From an uncultured Oscillospiraceae bacterium (GTDB lineage: Bacteria > Bacillota > Clostridia > Oscillospirales > Oscillospiraceae): 29,783 nucleotides of DNA. Positions 1 to 7,633 of this stretch are shown here, in pieces. The notes under the pieces were generated by a model. The model ran no database searches. It was given only the letters and a program-made list of their open reading frames with translations, and was not told the origin of the DNA. Every line of letters starts with the position of its first letter. Position 1 is the first letter of the stretch. The translations under genes and the position numbers were made by a program. Location of the stretch: NCBI GenBank assembly GCA_934636305.1, contig CAKUAM010000017.1, positions 1-29,783 on the forward strand. Reading direction: 5' to 3'.

Positions 1-269
1 GAGAAAAGCGCGAAGGCCGCCCGCTGACGGACAAGTGGACCTTCTCCACCAACGGCGTTTCCATCCAGGGCCGCTATGGCATTCCGTGCGTCGGCTTCGG
101 CCCCGGCGCCGAGTCGCAGGCACATGCACCCAACGAGATCACCTGGAAGCAGGATCTGGTTGTCTGCGCTGCGCTGTATGCCGCTGTCCCGATGCTCTAC
201 AAGCCGGAAAATAAGGATGGCTCCGCCACCTCGTTCCGCCAGGAGCTCACCGGTAACGATATCAAGTAA
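1..269 (+). CDS. ygeY: YgeY-type M20 family hydrolase, C-terminal end (partial)
   Basis: The 5' part lies outside the window; the visible frame (first full codon at base 3, stop TAA 267-269) gives the last 88 residues. The sequence around [17 protein letters not shown] and [15 protein letters not shown] matches, from memory, the C-terminus of YgeY, a zinc-dependent M20-type amidohydrolase annotated as a selenium-metabolism-linked hydrolase; the His in AHAPNE is expected to be a metal ligand. YgeY-type enzymes are known from gene clusters for anaerobic purine/ureide breakdown, and the next two genes, ygeW and a carbamate kinase, are typical partners. It could be another M20 peptidase such as an ArgE/DapE relative, but the neighbours make YgeY the better call. 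The final residues ([22 protein letters not shown] region) look like a clade-specific tail. Confidence 0.8.
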   Translation, partial: EKREGRPLTDKWTFSTNGVSIQGRYGIPCVGFGPGAESQAHAPNEITWKQDLVVCAALYAAVPMLYKPENKDGSATSFRQELTGNDIK

Positions 270-353
270 TTTTCAGGGCAAACGAGAATCCCATTTGCCT
301 GATTGGGATACAACAATTTTTATTTTGATCCAATATTTTTAAGGAGAAAGAAA

Positions 354-1547
354 ATGAGCAAAACTGTTGAACTGGCCAAGCATCTTGAGAAACTGCATAT
401 CAACAATATGTACAAGACCGACTTCTACTGGACCTGGGACAAGACCGACGACGAAATCGACGCTGTTTTTACTGTTGCTGACGCGCTGCGCGATCTGCGT
501 GAGCGCAACAAGTCCACGAAGATCTTCAATTCCGGCCTGGGCATCTCCCTGTTCCGCGACAACTCCACCCGTACCCGCTTCTCTTTCGCCTCTGCCTGCA
601 ACTTCCTCGGCCTTGAGGAGCAGGTGCTCGACGAGAAGAAGTCCCAGATCGCACACGGCGAGACGGTTCGTGAGACGGCAAACATGGTTTCCTTCATGGC
701 TGACGTCATCGGTATCCGTGACGACATGTACATCCATCAGGGCCACGAGTATCAGAAAACGTTCATGGACGCTCTGGAAGAAGGCTACCGCGACGGCATT
801 CTGGAGCAGCGCCCGACGCTTGTGAACCTGCAGTGCGACGTGGACCATCCGACGCAGTGCATGGCCGACATGCTGCATGTCATCCACTACTTCGGCGGCG
901 TGGAGAACCTGAAGGGCAAGAAGGTTGCCATGACCTGGGCATATTCCCCCAGCTACGGCAAGCCGCTGTCCGTTCCGCAGGGCGTTATCGGCCTGTTCAC
1001 CCGCTTCGGCATGGACGTTACGCTGGCCCATCCGGAAGGATACGACGTGTTCCCCGAGGTGGAGGAGATTGCCCGCAAGAACTGCGAGAAGTACGGCTCC
1101 AAGTTCCACAAGACCAACTCCATGGCAGAGGCGTTCAAGGATGCCGATATCGTCTATCCGAAGTCCTGGGCTCCGTTCAAGGCGATGGAAAAGCGCTCCG
1201 AGCTGTATGTGAAGGGTGACCAGAAGGGCATCGATGAGCTGGAGAAGGAGCTGCTGGCACAGAACGCCGAGCATAAGGACTGGACCTGCTCTGAGGAAAT
1301 GATGAAGCTTACCAAGGACGGCAAGGCCCTGTATCTGCACTGCCTGCCCGCCGATATCTCCGGCCTCAGCTGCTCCGAGGGCGAAGTTGACAACTCCGTG
1401 TTCGACCGCTATCTGGTGCCGCTGTACAAGCAGGCGTCCTATAAGCCGTACATCATTGCCGCTATGATTTTCCTGGCGCAGGTCAAGGATCCGGTCAAGA
1501 CGCTGATGGATCTCGATGCCTCCGACAACAAGCGCAAGATGTTCTAA
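354..1547 (+). CDS. ygeW: Knotted carbamoyltransferase YgeW
   Basis: This is a 397-residue member of the aspartate/ornithine carbamoyltransferase superfamily, almost the length of E. coli YgeW. The carbamoyl-phosphate loop is STRTR at 71-75, followed by HGETVRET (101-108), HPTQ (165-168) and HCLPADI (329-335). Long stretches such as IAHGETVRETANM and AMTWAYSPSYGKPLSVPQG are nearly those of E. coli YgeW, which clearly separates it from ArgF and PyrB. The start at 354 is chosen because AAGGAG at 341-346 sits 7 nt upstream; the in-frame ATG at 303 has no such site. YgeW is thought to phosphorolyse or form a ureido (carbamoyl) compound in anaerobic purine degradation, with released carbamoyl phosphate going to the kinase encoded next. 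The exact substrate is not settled by sequence. It follows the YgeY-like gene by 84 nt. Confidence 0.93.
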   Translation: MSKTVELAKHLEKLHINNMYKTDFYWTWDKTDDEIDAVFTVADALRDLRERNKSTKIFNSGLGISLFRDNSTRTRFSFASACNFLGLEEQVLDEKKSQIAHGETVRETANMVSFMADVIGIRDDMYIHQGHEYQKTFMDALEEGYRDGILEQRPTLVNLQCDVDHPTQCMADMLHVIHYFGGVENLKGKKVAMTWAYSPSYGKPLSVPQGVIGLFTRFGMDVTLAHPEGYDVFPEVEEIARKNCEKYGSKFHKTNSMAEAFKDADIVYPKSWAPFKAMEKRSELYVKGDQKGIDELEKELLAQNAEHKDWTCSEEMMKLTKDGKALYLHCLPADISGLSCSEGEVDNSVFDRYLVPLYKQASYKPYIIAAMIFLAQVKDPVKTLMDLDASDNKRKMF

Positions 1548-1571
1548 GCGCGCTGCAAACCATATAACAAT

Positions 1572-1602
1572 CATATGGCAGGAGCACCGCTCCTGCCATA
1601 TG
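1572..1602 (+). other. Perfect 14-bp hairpin between ygeW and carbamate kinase
   Basis: Arms 1572-1585 and 1589-1602 are exact reverse complements around a 3-nt loop. No T-run follows; the kinase ribosome binding site (AGAGGA, 1611-1616) starts 9 nt later. It is therefore unlikely to be a normal intrinsic terminator and is better explained as an mRNA-stabilising or processing element that sets the ygeW:kinase ratio. The function is inferred. Confidence 0.6.
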
Positions 1603-1625
1603 TGGCATAAAGAGGAATTTGAAAA

Positions 1626-2564
1626 ATGGGTAAAAGAATTGTGATCGCTCTGGGCGGCAACGCTCTGGGCAAAAATCTGAATGAACAGATGCATGCCGTC
1701 AAGACGACGGCCAGCGCCATTGCAGATCTGATCGAGGATGGCCATGAGGTTGTCATTGCGCACGGCAACGGCCCGCAGGTCGGCATGATTCAAAATGCAT
1801 TTGCAGCCTACCATAAGCAGCAGGAAAAGAGCGATATTATGCCGCTGTCCATGTGCGTAGCCATGAGCCAGGGCTATATCGGCTACGATCTGCAGAACAT
1901 GATCGGCGAGGAGCTTGACCGCCGCGGTCTGCATATCCACTGCGCAACGGTCCTGACGCAGGTTGTTGTTGATCCGAAGGATCCTGCGTTTGCCCATCCC
2001 ACGAAGCCGATCGGCGCGTTCATGACCGAGGAGGAAGCAAAGAAGCTTGCTGCCGAGAAGGGCATTGACGTGGCGGAGGACGCTGGCCGCGGCTGGCGTC
2101 AGGTGGTTGCCAGCCCGAAGCCGCAGGAGATTGTGGAGATTGCAACGGTCCGTGCGCTGATGAACGACGGCCATGCGGTAATTGCAGCCGGTGGTGGCGG
2201 TATCCCCGTCATCTGGGAGGACAAGTATCACCTCAAGGGCGTGCCCGCCGTCATCGATAAGGACTTCGCGTCCGAGTGCATGGCAGAGCAGCTGGATGCC
2301 GATATGCTGATTATTCTGACGGCGGTGGAGAAGGTTGCCATCAACTTTGGCAAGCCTGACCAGAAGAATCTGGACTCCCTGACGCCGGACGAGGCACGCC
2401 GGTACATGGCCGAGGGGCAGTTCGCGCCCGGCTCCATGCTGCCGAAGGTGGAGGCTGCGGTGAAGTTTGCCGAGTCCAAGCCGGGCCGTACCGCGCTCAT
2501 CACGCTGCTGGAAAAGGCGAAGGATGGCATTGAGGGCAAAACCGGCACCTCAATCCACCAGTGA
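1626..2564 (+). CDS. arcC: Carbamate kinase (ArcC/YqeA type)
   Basis: This 312-residue amino acid kinase family protein transfers phosphate between carbamoyl phosphate and ADP, giving ATP, CO2 and NH3 in catabolic settings. The N-terminal phosphate-binding ALGGNALG (8-15), HGNGPQVG (46-53) and the glycine-rich AAGGGGIPV in the middle are diagnostic of carbamate kinase. The length fits the family (about 310). AGAGGA at 1611-1616 supports the ATG at 1626. It follows ygeW by 78 nt with a hairpin between them and is closed by a strong terminator, so YgeY, YgeW and this kinase probably form the end of one catabolic operon. No arcA (arginine deiminase) or standard argF is visible, so its carbamoyl phosphate more likely comes from YgeW than from the arginine deiminase pathway. 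E. coli YqeA, in the ygeW-yqeA region, is the closest functional parallel. Confidence 0.93.
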   Translation: MGKRIVIALGGNALGKNLNEQMHAVKTTASAIADLIEDGHEVVIAHGNGPQVGMIQNAFAAYHKQQEKSDIMPLSMCVAMSQGYIGYDLQNMIGEELDRRGLHIHCATVLTQVVVDPKDPAFAHPTKPIGAFMTEEEAKKLAAEKGIDVAEDAGRGWRQVVASPKPQEIVEIATVRALMNDGHAVIAAGGGGIPVIWEDKYHLKGVPAVIDKDFASECMAEQLDADMLIILTAVEKVAINFGKPDQKNLDSLTPDEARRYMAEGQFAPGSMLPKVEAAVKFAESKPGRTALITLLEKAKDGIEGKTGTSIHQ

Positions 2565-2580
2565 TTTGGATGGATTCCGG

Positions 2581-2609
2581 GGAGCGCTGCAGCTGCAGCG
2601 CTCCTTTTT
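2581..2609 (+). terminator. Intrinsic terminator after carbamate kinase
   Basis: Bases 2581-2604 form a perfect palindrome of two 12-nt halves (GGAGCGCTGCAG and its complement), followed by five T at 2605-2609. It lies 16 nt after the kinase stop codon and separates that operon from the asnA promoter. Confidence 0.88.
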
Positions 2610-2651
2610 CGCATCTGTGCGGAAAAACTCCGGATATTTCTGTATCGCAGC

Positions 2652-2680
2652 TTGCATGACGTGTAAAACTGGTGTATAAT
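2652..2680 (+). promoter_or_regulatory. Vegetative-type promoter for asnA-asnS
   Basis: TTGCAT (2652-2657), a 17-nt spacer and a perfect TATAAT (2675-2680) stand 45 nt before the chosen asnA start. The 5' leader would be only about 38 nt, too short for a T-box, so no tRNA-Asn-sensing leader is present here. Confidence 0.82.
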
Positions 2681-2724
2681 ACTGTGTAAATTTTTGATTT
2701 CACATGAAAGTGAGGCTGGTTCCC

Positions 2725-3732
2725 ATGAGCAAAATCACCATTCCGCAGGGCTATCATGCACCGCTGTCCGTCTATGAGCTGCAGCGTGCCATCGAATTTA
2801 TCAAGAGCAATTTTCAGATGAATCTGAGCAATGCCCTGAATCTGCGCCGCGTCTCCGCGCCGCTGTTTGTGGAGGAAGCCTCCGGTCTCAATGATAACCT
2901 GAACGGCTACGAACGGCCAGTCAGCTTTGACATTCCGGATGTCGGCGCTGAGGCGCAGGTTGTGCACTCGCTGGCAAAATGGAAGCGTCTGGCTCTGAAG
3001 CGCTATCAGTTTAACGTCGGCAAGGGCCTGTTTACCGATATGAATGCAATCCGCCGCGACGAGGAGGTGGACAATCTCCATTCTGTCTATGTGGATCAGT
3101 GGGACTGGGAGAAGGTGATCTCCCGTGAGGACCGCACGGTGGAGTATCTCAAGCGGACGGTACGCGATATTGTCGGCGCAGTATGCGAGACAAACGATGC
3201 GCTGGGCGTTGCATTCCCGAGTCTGCATACGAAGCTGGAGCGGGAGGTGTTCTTCATCACCACGCAGGAACTGGAGGATCTGTATCCTGACAAGACCCCG
3301 AAGGAACGCGAAAATGCAATCGTGCGGGAGCATCACACGGTGTTTCTGATGCAGATCGGCGGCAAGCTGAAATCCGGCAAGCCGCATGATGGCCGCGCGC
3401 CGGACTACGACGATTGGGCGCTCAACGGCGATATCCTGATGTGGAACCCGGTCCTGCAGTGCGCGTTTGAAATTTCCTCCATGGGTATCCGCGTGGATGA
3501 GGCTTCGCTGGATCGCCAGCTGCATGAGGCCGGCTGCGATGACCGCCGGGAGCTGCCGTTCCACAAAATGCTCCTGCATGGGGAGCTGCCGCTTACCATG
3601 GGCGGCGGCATTGGCCAGAGCCGCATCTGCATGCTGATGATCGGCGTGTGCCATATCGGCGAGGTGCAGTCGAGCATCTGGGACAAAGCAACACAGGATG
3701 CCTGCAGAGATGCGGGGATTCTGCTTCTGTAA
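2725..3732 (+). CDS. asnA: Aspartate--ammonia ligase (asparagine synthetase A)
   Basis: AsnA makes asparagine from aspartate, ammonia and ATP and is structurally related to class II aminoacyl-tRNA synthetases. The 335-residue product has the family signatures SNALNLRRVSAPLFVEE, GLNDNLNGYERPVSFD, the central LHSVYVDQWDWEK and, near the end, GGGIGQSRICMLM. The start at 2725 is preferred over the in-frame ATG at 2704: GTGAGG at 2710-2715 is well placed for 2725, while 2704 has no ribosome binding site, and the resulting N-terminus (MSKITIPQGYHAPLSVYELQ) fits clostridial homologues. The gene has its own promoter and is followed after 24 nt by asnS, so one transcript supplies both asparagine and its tRNA synthetase. 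Use of free ammonia suits a nitrogen-rich anaerobic habitat. Confidence 0.96.
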   Translation: MSKITIPQGYHAPLSVYELQRAIEFIKSNFQMNLSNALNLRRVSAPLFVEEASGLNDNLNGYERPVSFDIPDVGAEAQVVHSLAKWKRLALKRYQFNVGKGLFTDMNAIRRDEEVDNLHSVYVDQWDWEKVISREDRTVEYLKRTVRDIVGAVCETNDALGVAFPSLHTKLEREVFFITTQELEDLYPDKTPKERENAIVREHHTVFLMQIGGKLKSGKPHDGRAPDYDDWALNGDILMWNPVLQCAFEISSMGIRVDEASLDRQLHEAGCDDRRELPFHKMLLHGELPLTMGGGIGQSRICMLMIGVCHIGEVQSSIWDKATQDACRDAGILLL

Positions 3733-3756
3733 TTATAAAACGAGAGGATCAAGAAT

Positions 3757-5151
3757 ATGGATCAGCTGATTTCTGTACGTTCATTGTTCAAAGAGACCGA
3801 AAGCTATGCCGGCAAGCAGATCAAGGTCGGCGGCTGGGTGCGCAATCTGCGCGCCAGCAAGAACTTCGGCTTTATCAATCTGTCCGATGGCACGTTCTTT
3901 TCTCAGGTGCAGGTCGTCTATGGCTCTGAGCTGCCCAATTTTACCGAGATTTCCAAGCTGAACATCGGCGCAGCTGTAATCGTCACCGGTACGCTGGTGC
4001 TGACGCCGGAGGCCAAGCAGCCGTTTGAACTGCAGGCGGCGGAGATTTTTGTCGAGGGTCCGTCCACGCCGGACTATCCCATCCAGCCCAAGCGCCACTC
4101 CATGGAATATCTGCGCACAGTGACGCATCTGCGCCCGCGCACGAACACCTTCCAGGCGGTATTCCGTGTGCGCAGCCTCATTGCCTATGCCATTCACAAG
4201 TTCTTCCAGGAGCGGGACTTCGTTTACGTTCACACGCCGCTCATTACGGGCTCCGACTGCGAGGGCGCAGGTGAGATGTTCCAGGTGACGACGCTTGATC
4301 TGGATAACCTGCCGCGCACGGAGGACGGCCAGATCGACTACAGCAAGGATTTCTTCGGCAAGGAAACGAACCTGACTGTCTCCGGCCAGCTCAATGGCGA
4401 GACGTTTGCACAGGCCTTCCGCAATATCTATACCTTTGGCCCGACTTTTCGCGCGGAAAACTCCAATACCACGCGCCACGCGGCAGAATTTTGGATGATC
4501 GAGCCGGAGATTGCGTTTGCAGATCTTTCTGACGACATGAAGCTGGCTGAGGATATGATCAAGTTTATCATTGCGTATGTGCTTGACCATGCGCCGGAGG
4601 AGATGGCGTTTTTCAATCAGTTCGTGGACAAGGGACTCATTGACCGGCTGCAGCATGTCATGACCTCTGATTTCGGCCATGTGACGTATACGGAGGCTGT
4701 GAAGCTGCTTGAGGAGCACAACGACAAGTTCGACTACAAGGTGTTCTGGGGCTGCGATCTGCAGACCGAGCATGAACGCTATCTCACCGAGCAGATTTTC
4801 AAGCGGCCTGTGTTTGTGACAGATTATCCGAAGGAGATCAAGGCGTTCTATATGAAGCTCAATCCCGACGGCAAGACCGTCGCCGCCATGGACTGCCTGG
4901 TGCCGGGGATCGGCGAGATCATCGGCGGCAGCCAGCGTGAGGACAATTATGACACGCTCGTACAACGCATGCAGGAATGCAACCTGAAGGAGAAGGACTA
5001 TCAGTTCTATCTCGATCTGCGCAAGTATGGCTCGACGCGTCATGCCGGCTTTGGCCTTGGCTTTGAGCGCTGCGTCATGTATCTGACCGGCATTTCCAAC
5101 ATTCGTGACGTGCTGCCGTTCCCGAGAACGGTTGGCAACTGCGAGCTGTAA
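3757..5151 (+). CDS. asnS: Asparagine--tRNA ligase
   Basis: AsnRS attaches asparagine to tRNA-Asn in the cytoplasm. The product has 464 residues, the normal length. It has an N-terminal OB-fold anticodon-binding domain (about 15-100; [20 protein letters not shown]) and a class IIb catalytic core. Class II motif 2 lies around [20 protein letters not shown] and motif 3 in the [15 protein letters not shown] block near the C-terminus. The [17 protein letters not shown] context distinguishes AsnRS from AspRS. A purine-rich site (GAGAGG, about 3742-3747) precedes the ATG. It is cotranscribed with asnA and ends at a strong terminator. Having AsnRS suggests direct Asn-tRNA charging rather than sole reliance on GatCAB amidation. 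Confidence 0.96.
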   Translation: MDQLISVRSLFKETESYAGKQIKVGGWVRNLRASKNFGFINLSDGTFFSQVQVVYGSELPNFTEISKLNIGAAVIVTGTLVLTPEAKQPFELQAAEIFVEGPSTPDYPIQPKRHSMEYLRTVTHLRPRTNTFQAVFRVRSLIAYAIHKFFQERDFVYVHTPLITGSDCEGAGEMFQVTTLDLDNLPRTEDGQIDYSKDFFGKETNLTVSGQLNGETFAQAFRNIYTFGPTFRAENSNTTRHAAEFWMIEPEIAFADLSDDMKLAEDMIKFIIAYVLDHAPEEMAFFNQFVDKGLIDRLQHVMTSDFGHVTYTEAVKLLEEHNDKFDYKVFWGCDLQTEHERYLTEQIFKRPVFVTDYPKEIKAFYMKLNPDGKTVAAMDCLVPGIGEIIGGSQREDNYDTLVQRMQECNLKEKDYQFYLDLRKYGSTRHAGFGLGFERCVMYLTGISNIRDVLPFPRTVGNCEL

Positions 5152-5177
5152 AACAGGGAGAAACCGATAGCGTACAG

Positions 5178-5209
5178 GCGCCGCGGAACCAGGTTCCGCG
5201 GCGCTTTTT
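5178..5209 (+). terminator. Intrinsic terminator after asnS
   Basis: Two perfect 13-nt arms (5178-5190 and 5192-5204) around a single A (effective loop 3-5 nt) are followed by TTTTT at 5205-5209. The stem is very GC-rich. It lies 26 nt after the asnS stop. Confidence 0.92.
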
Positions 5210-5284
5210 GCGTCTTTGTGCAAACTGTAAAAAGACATCTGTTCGTACTACGCGAATTTTTTTCAAAAAACGACCATTTTTTTC

Positions 5285-5313
5285 TTGCATTTTTCAGCAC
5301 GTGCCGCTATAAT
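5285..5313 (+). promoter_or_regulatory. Promoter of the liv operon
   Basis: TTGCAT (5285-5290), 17-nt spacer, TATAAT (5308-5313), identical in both hexamers and in spacing to the asnA promoter. A small dyad GTTC-GT-GAAC at 5324-5333 falls just after the expected transcription start, and T-rich DNA lies upstream of the -35. The dyad could be an operator but is too short to assign. The rest of the 222-nt asnS-livK gap shows no gene. Confidence 0.8.
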
Positions 5314-5373
5314 GTCCCCATAAGTTCGTGAACAAGTGTCCTCAATACACGGACAAAAGGGAGGAAGAATTTT

Positions 5374-6549
5374 ATGAAAAAGATTCTCGCGTTGGTTCTT
5401 GCCGCGGTTATGGTCCTGTGTCTGTTTGCAGGCTGCAGCTCGTCGGGCGGTTCAAAGGTCATCAAAATCGGCGTGTTTGAGCCGCAGTCCGGCGACAACG
5501 GCGCCGGCGGCAAGCAGGAGGTTCTCGGCATTCAGTATGCCAACTCGGTCAAGCCGACTGTGACCATTGGCGGCACTGAGTATAAGATCGAGCTTGACAT
5601 TCAGGACAACCAGTCCTCGACCGACAAGGCCGTTTCCGCAGCGCAGCAGCTAGTCGCGGATAAGGTTTCCGTCGTTCTCGGCTCCTATGGCTCCGGCGTC
5701 TCCATTGCAGCCGGCACCTACTTTGCAAACGCAAAGATCCCGGCAATCGGCTGCTCCTGCACGAATGCCGCAGTTACGGCAGGCAACGACTATTACTTCC
5801 GTGTCTGCTTCCTCGATCCGTTCCAGGGCTCTGTCATGGCTTCGTTTGCCATGGATGAGTTTGGCGCTAAGAAGGCATACGTTCTGTCCATGCTTGGTGA
5901 CGATTACACGGTCGGTCTTGCCAAGAACTTTGTCATCGCCTTTGAGGCAGCCGGCGGTGAGATTGTCGGGGATGAAACCTTCGTGGAGGGCACCGCAGAC
6001 TTCTCCGCTTACCTCAATAATGCAGTCTCCGGCGGCGCAGACGTTATTTTCGCCCCGTCTGCCATCGCATATGCCCCGCAGATTATCGAGCAGGCCAACG
6101 CTCTCGGCCTGAAGCTGCCGATCCTCGGTGGCGACACGTGGGAAAACTCTGCAATCTCCGATGCGCAGAACGGCACGGATATGCAGGTCTATGTTTCCAC
6201 CTTCTTTGATGAAAACGATGGTTCCGGCCTGGCCAAGGAGTTTGTCACGGGCTATAAGGCCTGGCTCAACGGCAGCTCGCAGAACCTGACCAACAATGGC
6301 GGCAATGATATTGTCGCGGCAGTCTCTGCCCTGGGCTATGATGCATACATGACGGCAGTTGCAGCCATCGAGAAGGCACAGTCCACCGACGGCACAGCGA
6401 TCCGCGATGCACTGGCCGGTCTGAACACGGAGCTTGTTACCGGCTCCCTGAGCTTCGACGAGAACGGCGACGCAGTCAAGAGCACGGCCTATATCAAGCA
6501 GGCTGTGGACGGCGGCTTCAGCTTCGTCAAGGTTCAGTCGGCTGACTGA
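5374..6549 (+). CDS. livK: Branched-chain/polar amino acid ABC transporter, substrate-binding lipoprotein
   Basis: This 391-residue exported receptor binds an amino acid outside the cell and delivers it to the LivHM permease. The N-terminus MKKILALVLAAVMVLCLFAGC is a lipoprotein signal peptide with Cys21 as the lipidated residue, so the protein is anchored to the outer face of the membrane. The mature part is a type I periplasmic-binding (Leu/Ile/Val-binding) fold: IKIGVFEPQSGDNGAGGKQ, the DNQSSTDKAVSAAQQLV helix and the Gly/Ser-rich VVLGSYGSGVSIAAG ligand region. AAGGGAGG at 5357-5364 fixes the start. It is the first gene of livKHMGF. The ligand cannot be read from sequence; leucine/isoleucine/valine is the default, but related receptors bind other amino acids, short amides or urea. 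Confidence 0.92.
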   Translation: MKKILALVLAAVMVLCLFAGCSSSGGSKVIKIGVFEPQSGDNGAGGKQEVLGIQYANSVKPTVTIGGTEYKIELDIQDNQSSTDKAVSAAQQLVADKVSVVLGSYGSGVSIAAGTYFANAKIPAIGCSCTNAAVTAGNDYYFRVCFLDPFQGSVMASFAMDEFGAKKAYVLSMLGDDYTVGLAKNFVIAFEAAGGEIVGDETFVEGTADFSAYLNNAVSGGADVIFAPSAIAYAPQIIEQANALGLKLPILGGDTWENSAISDAQNGTDMQVYVSTFFDENDGSGLAKEFVTGYKAWLNGSSQNLTNNGGNDIVAAVSALGYDAYMTAVAAIEKAQSTDGTAIRDALAGLNTELVTGSLSFDENGDAVKSTAYIKQAVDGGFSFVKVQSAD

Positions 6550-6572
6550 GCAAAGCCTGATTCCAGTCATCC

Positions 6573-6600
6573 CCGGCCGGAGGCAGCCGCGTCCGGCCGG
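6573..6600 (+). other. First hairpin of the livK-livH intercistronic region
   Basis: A perfect 9-bp stem, 6573-6581 with 6592-6600, encloses a 10-nt loop, 23 nt after livK stops. No T-run follows. It stands directly before the stronger hairpin at 6606 and may protect the 3' end of livK mRNA. Confidence 0.55.
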
Positions 6601-6605
6601 CGGAT

Positions 6606-6652
6606 TCCATCCGGCAGCGATCGAACCCGCTGCCGGATGGAGCATATTTTTT
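6606..6652 (+). terminator. Intercistronic terminator/attenuator after livK
   Basis: A perfect 13-bp stem (6606-6618 with 6629-6641) and a 10-nt loop are followed by GCATA and a T6 run (6647-6652). The gap between stem and T-run suggests incomplete termination. In binding-protein ABC operons such a site commonly makes the receptor mRNA more abundant than the permease and ATPase mRNA. Confidence 0.68.
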
Positions 6653-6664
6653 ATCAGCTGTCGG

Positions 6665-6715
6665 CATGTCCAAGCTGGCTCTCCTGATGGGCGGGCGGTT
6701 CGCAGTTTGGACATG
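6665..6715 (+). other. Long-loop inverted repeat before livH
   Basis: Arms 6665-6676 and 6704-6715 pair over 12 positions (11 Watson-Crick and one G-U) with a 27-nt loop, ending 11 nt before the livH ribosome binding site. It may be an RNA structure that controls livH translation; this is only inferred. Confidence 0.4.
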
Positions 6716-6738
6716 GCGATAAGAACAGGAGGTTCCCC

Positions 6739-7623
6739 ATGGGATTTATCAAGCAATGGCTGCCGTATGTTCTGGCAGGCATTTCAGCCGGCGGTCAGTA
6801 TGCGCTGATTGCCATCGGCTATACCATGGTTTATGGTATTCTGCGCCTTATAAACTTTGCACACGGTGATATTTTTATGGTTGCGGGGCTTATGATGGTG
6901 TATCTTTCCGCATCCATGCCGCTGTACGTGTCCATCCCGGTTGTCATTGTGCTGACAGTGGTGCTCGGCTTTGTGATTGAGCGCTGCGCGTATAAGCCGC
7001 TGCGGCAGGCGCCGCGGATGTCTGTGATGATTTCGGCCATCGGTGTGAGCTATCTGCTGCAGAATCTGGCGTATTATCTGACCGGCGGCGTGCCGAAGCA
7101 ATATCCGCAGCTGCCGTGGATCTCTGATCCGATTATGATTCTCGGCGCGTCTACCAAACGCATCACGATTCTCACGCCGGTTCTCACGCTGGTGCTTGTT
7201 GTGGTGCTGGTGATGCTCATTAAAAAGACAAAAATCGGTATGGCCATGCGTGCTGCCTCCAAGGATTTTGAGACGGCGCAGCTTATGGGCGTAAAGATCA
7301 ATTCTGTCATTTCCTTTACGTTCATTATTGGCTCTGCCCTGGCGGCGGTGGCGTCGCTGCTGTACTTCTCCAACTATACGACGGTTGCGCCGTCGTCCGG
7401 CGCGATGCCGGGCCTGAAGGCATTTGTTGCGGCGGTGTTCGGCGGCATCGGCTCGATTCCCGGCGCTGTGATTGGTGCATTTATCATCGGTATCTGTGAG
7501 ACGCTGCTGAAGGGCATGGGCCTGACGGCGTTCTCGGATGCATTTACATTTGCGCTGCTCATCATTATCCTTGTCGTCAAGCCGACGGGGCTGTTTGGTG
7601 AGAAGCTGACGGAGAAAGTCTGA
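6739..7623 (+). CDS. livH: Branched-chain amino acid ABC transporter permease LivH
   Basis: This 294-residue integral membrane protein is one half of the importer channel. It is strongly hydrophobic with about eight membrane segments. The N-terminal YALIAIGYTMVYGILRLINF followed by AHGDI is the LivH hallmark, and the C-terminal AVFGGIGSIPGAVIGAF is the EAA-type loop that contacts the ATPases. AGGAGG at 6727-6732 lies 6 nt before the ATG. It is separated from livK by 189 nt of hairpins but from livM by only a few nucleotides, so livHMGF form a tightly coupled unit. Confidence 0.94.
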   Translation: MGFIKQWLPYVLAGISAGGQYALIAIGYTMVYGILRLINFAHGDIFMVAGLMMVYLSASMPLYVSIPVVIVLTVVLGFVIERCAYKPLRQAPRMSVMISAIGVSYLLQNLAYYLTGGVPKQYPQLPWISDPIMILGASTKRITILTPVLTLVLVVVLVMLIKKTKIGMAMRAASKDFETAQLMGVKINSVISFTFIIGSALAAVASLLYFSNYTTVAPSSGAMPGLKAFVAAVFGGIGSIPGAVIGAFIIGICETLLKGMGLTAFSDAFTFALLIIILVVKPTGLFGEKLTEKV

Positions 7624-7633
7624 GGTGGAAGAA

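Noticed and set aside
339-2231. 630-codon open frame on the minus strand opposite ygeW and arcC
   Set aside because: Both plus-strand genes are clear family members with ribosome binding sites; the antisense product has no recognisable motif and is a GC-bias shadow.
3781-5238. 485-codon open frame opposite asnS
   Set aside because: Antisense to an unmistakable AsnRS, low-complexity Arg/Leu/His-rich composition and no ribosome binding site.
6606-6641. Loop GATCGAACCC, read on the minus strand as a tRNA T-loop-like sequence
   Set aside because: The stem is 13 bp rather than 5, and no acceptor, D or anticodon arms can be found around it.
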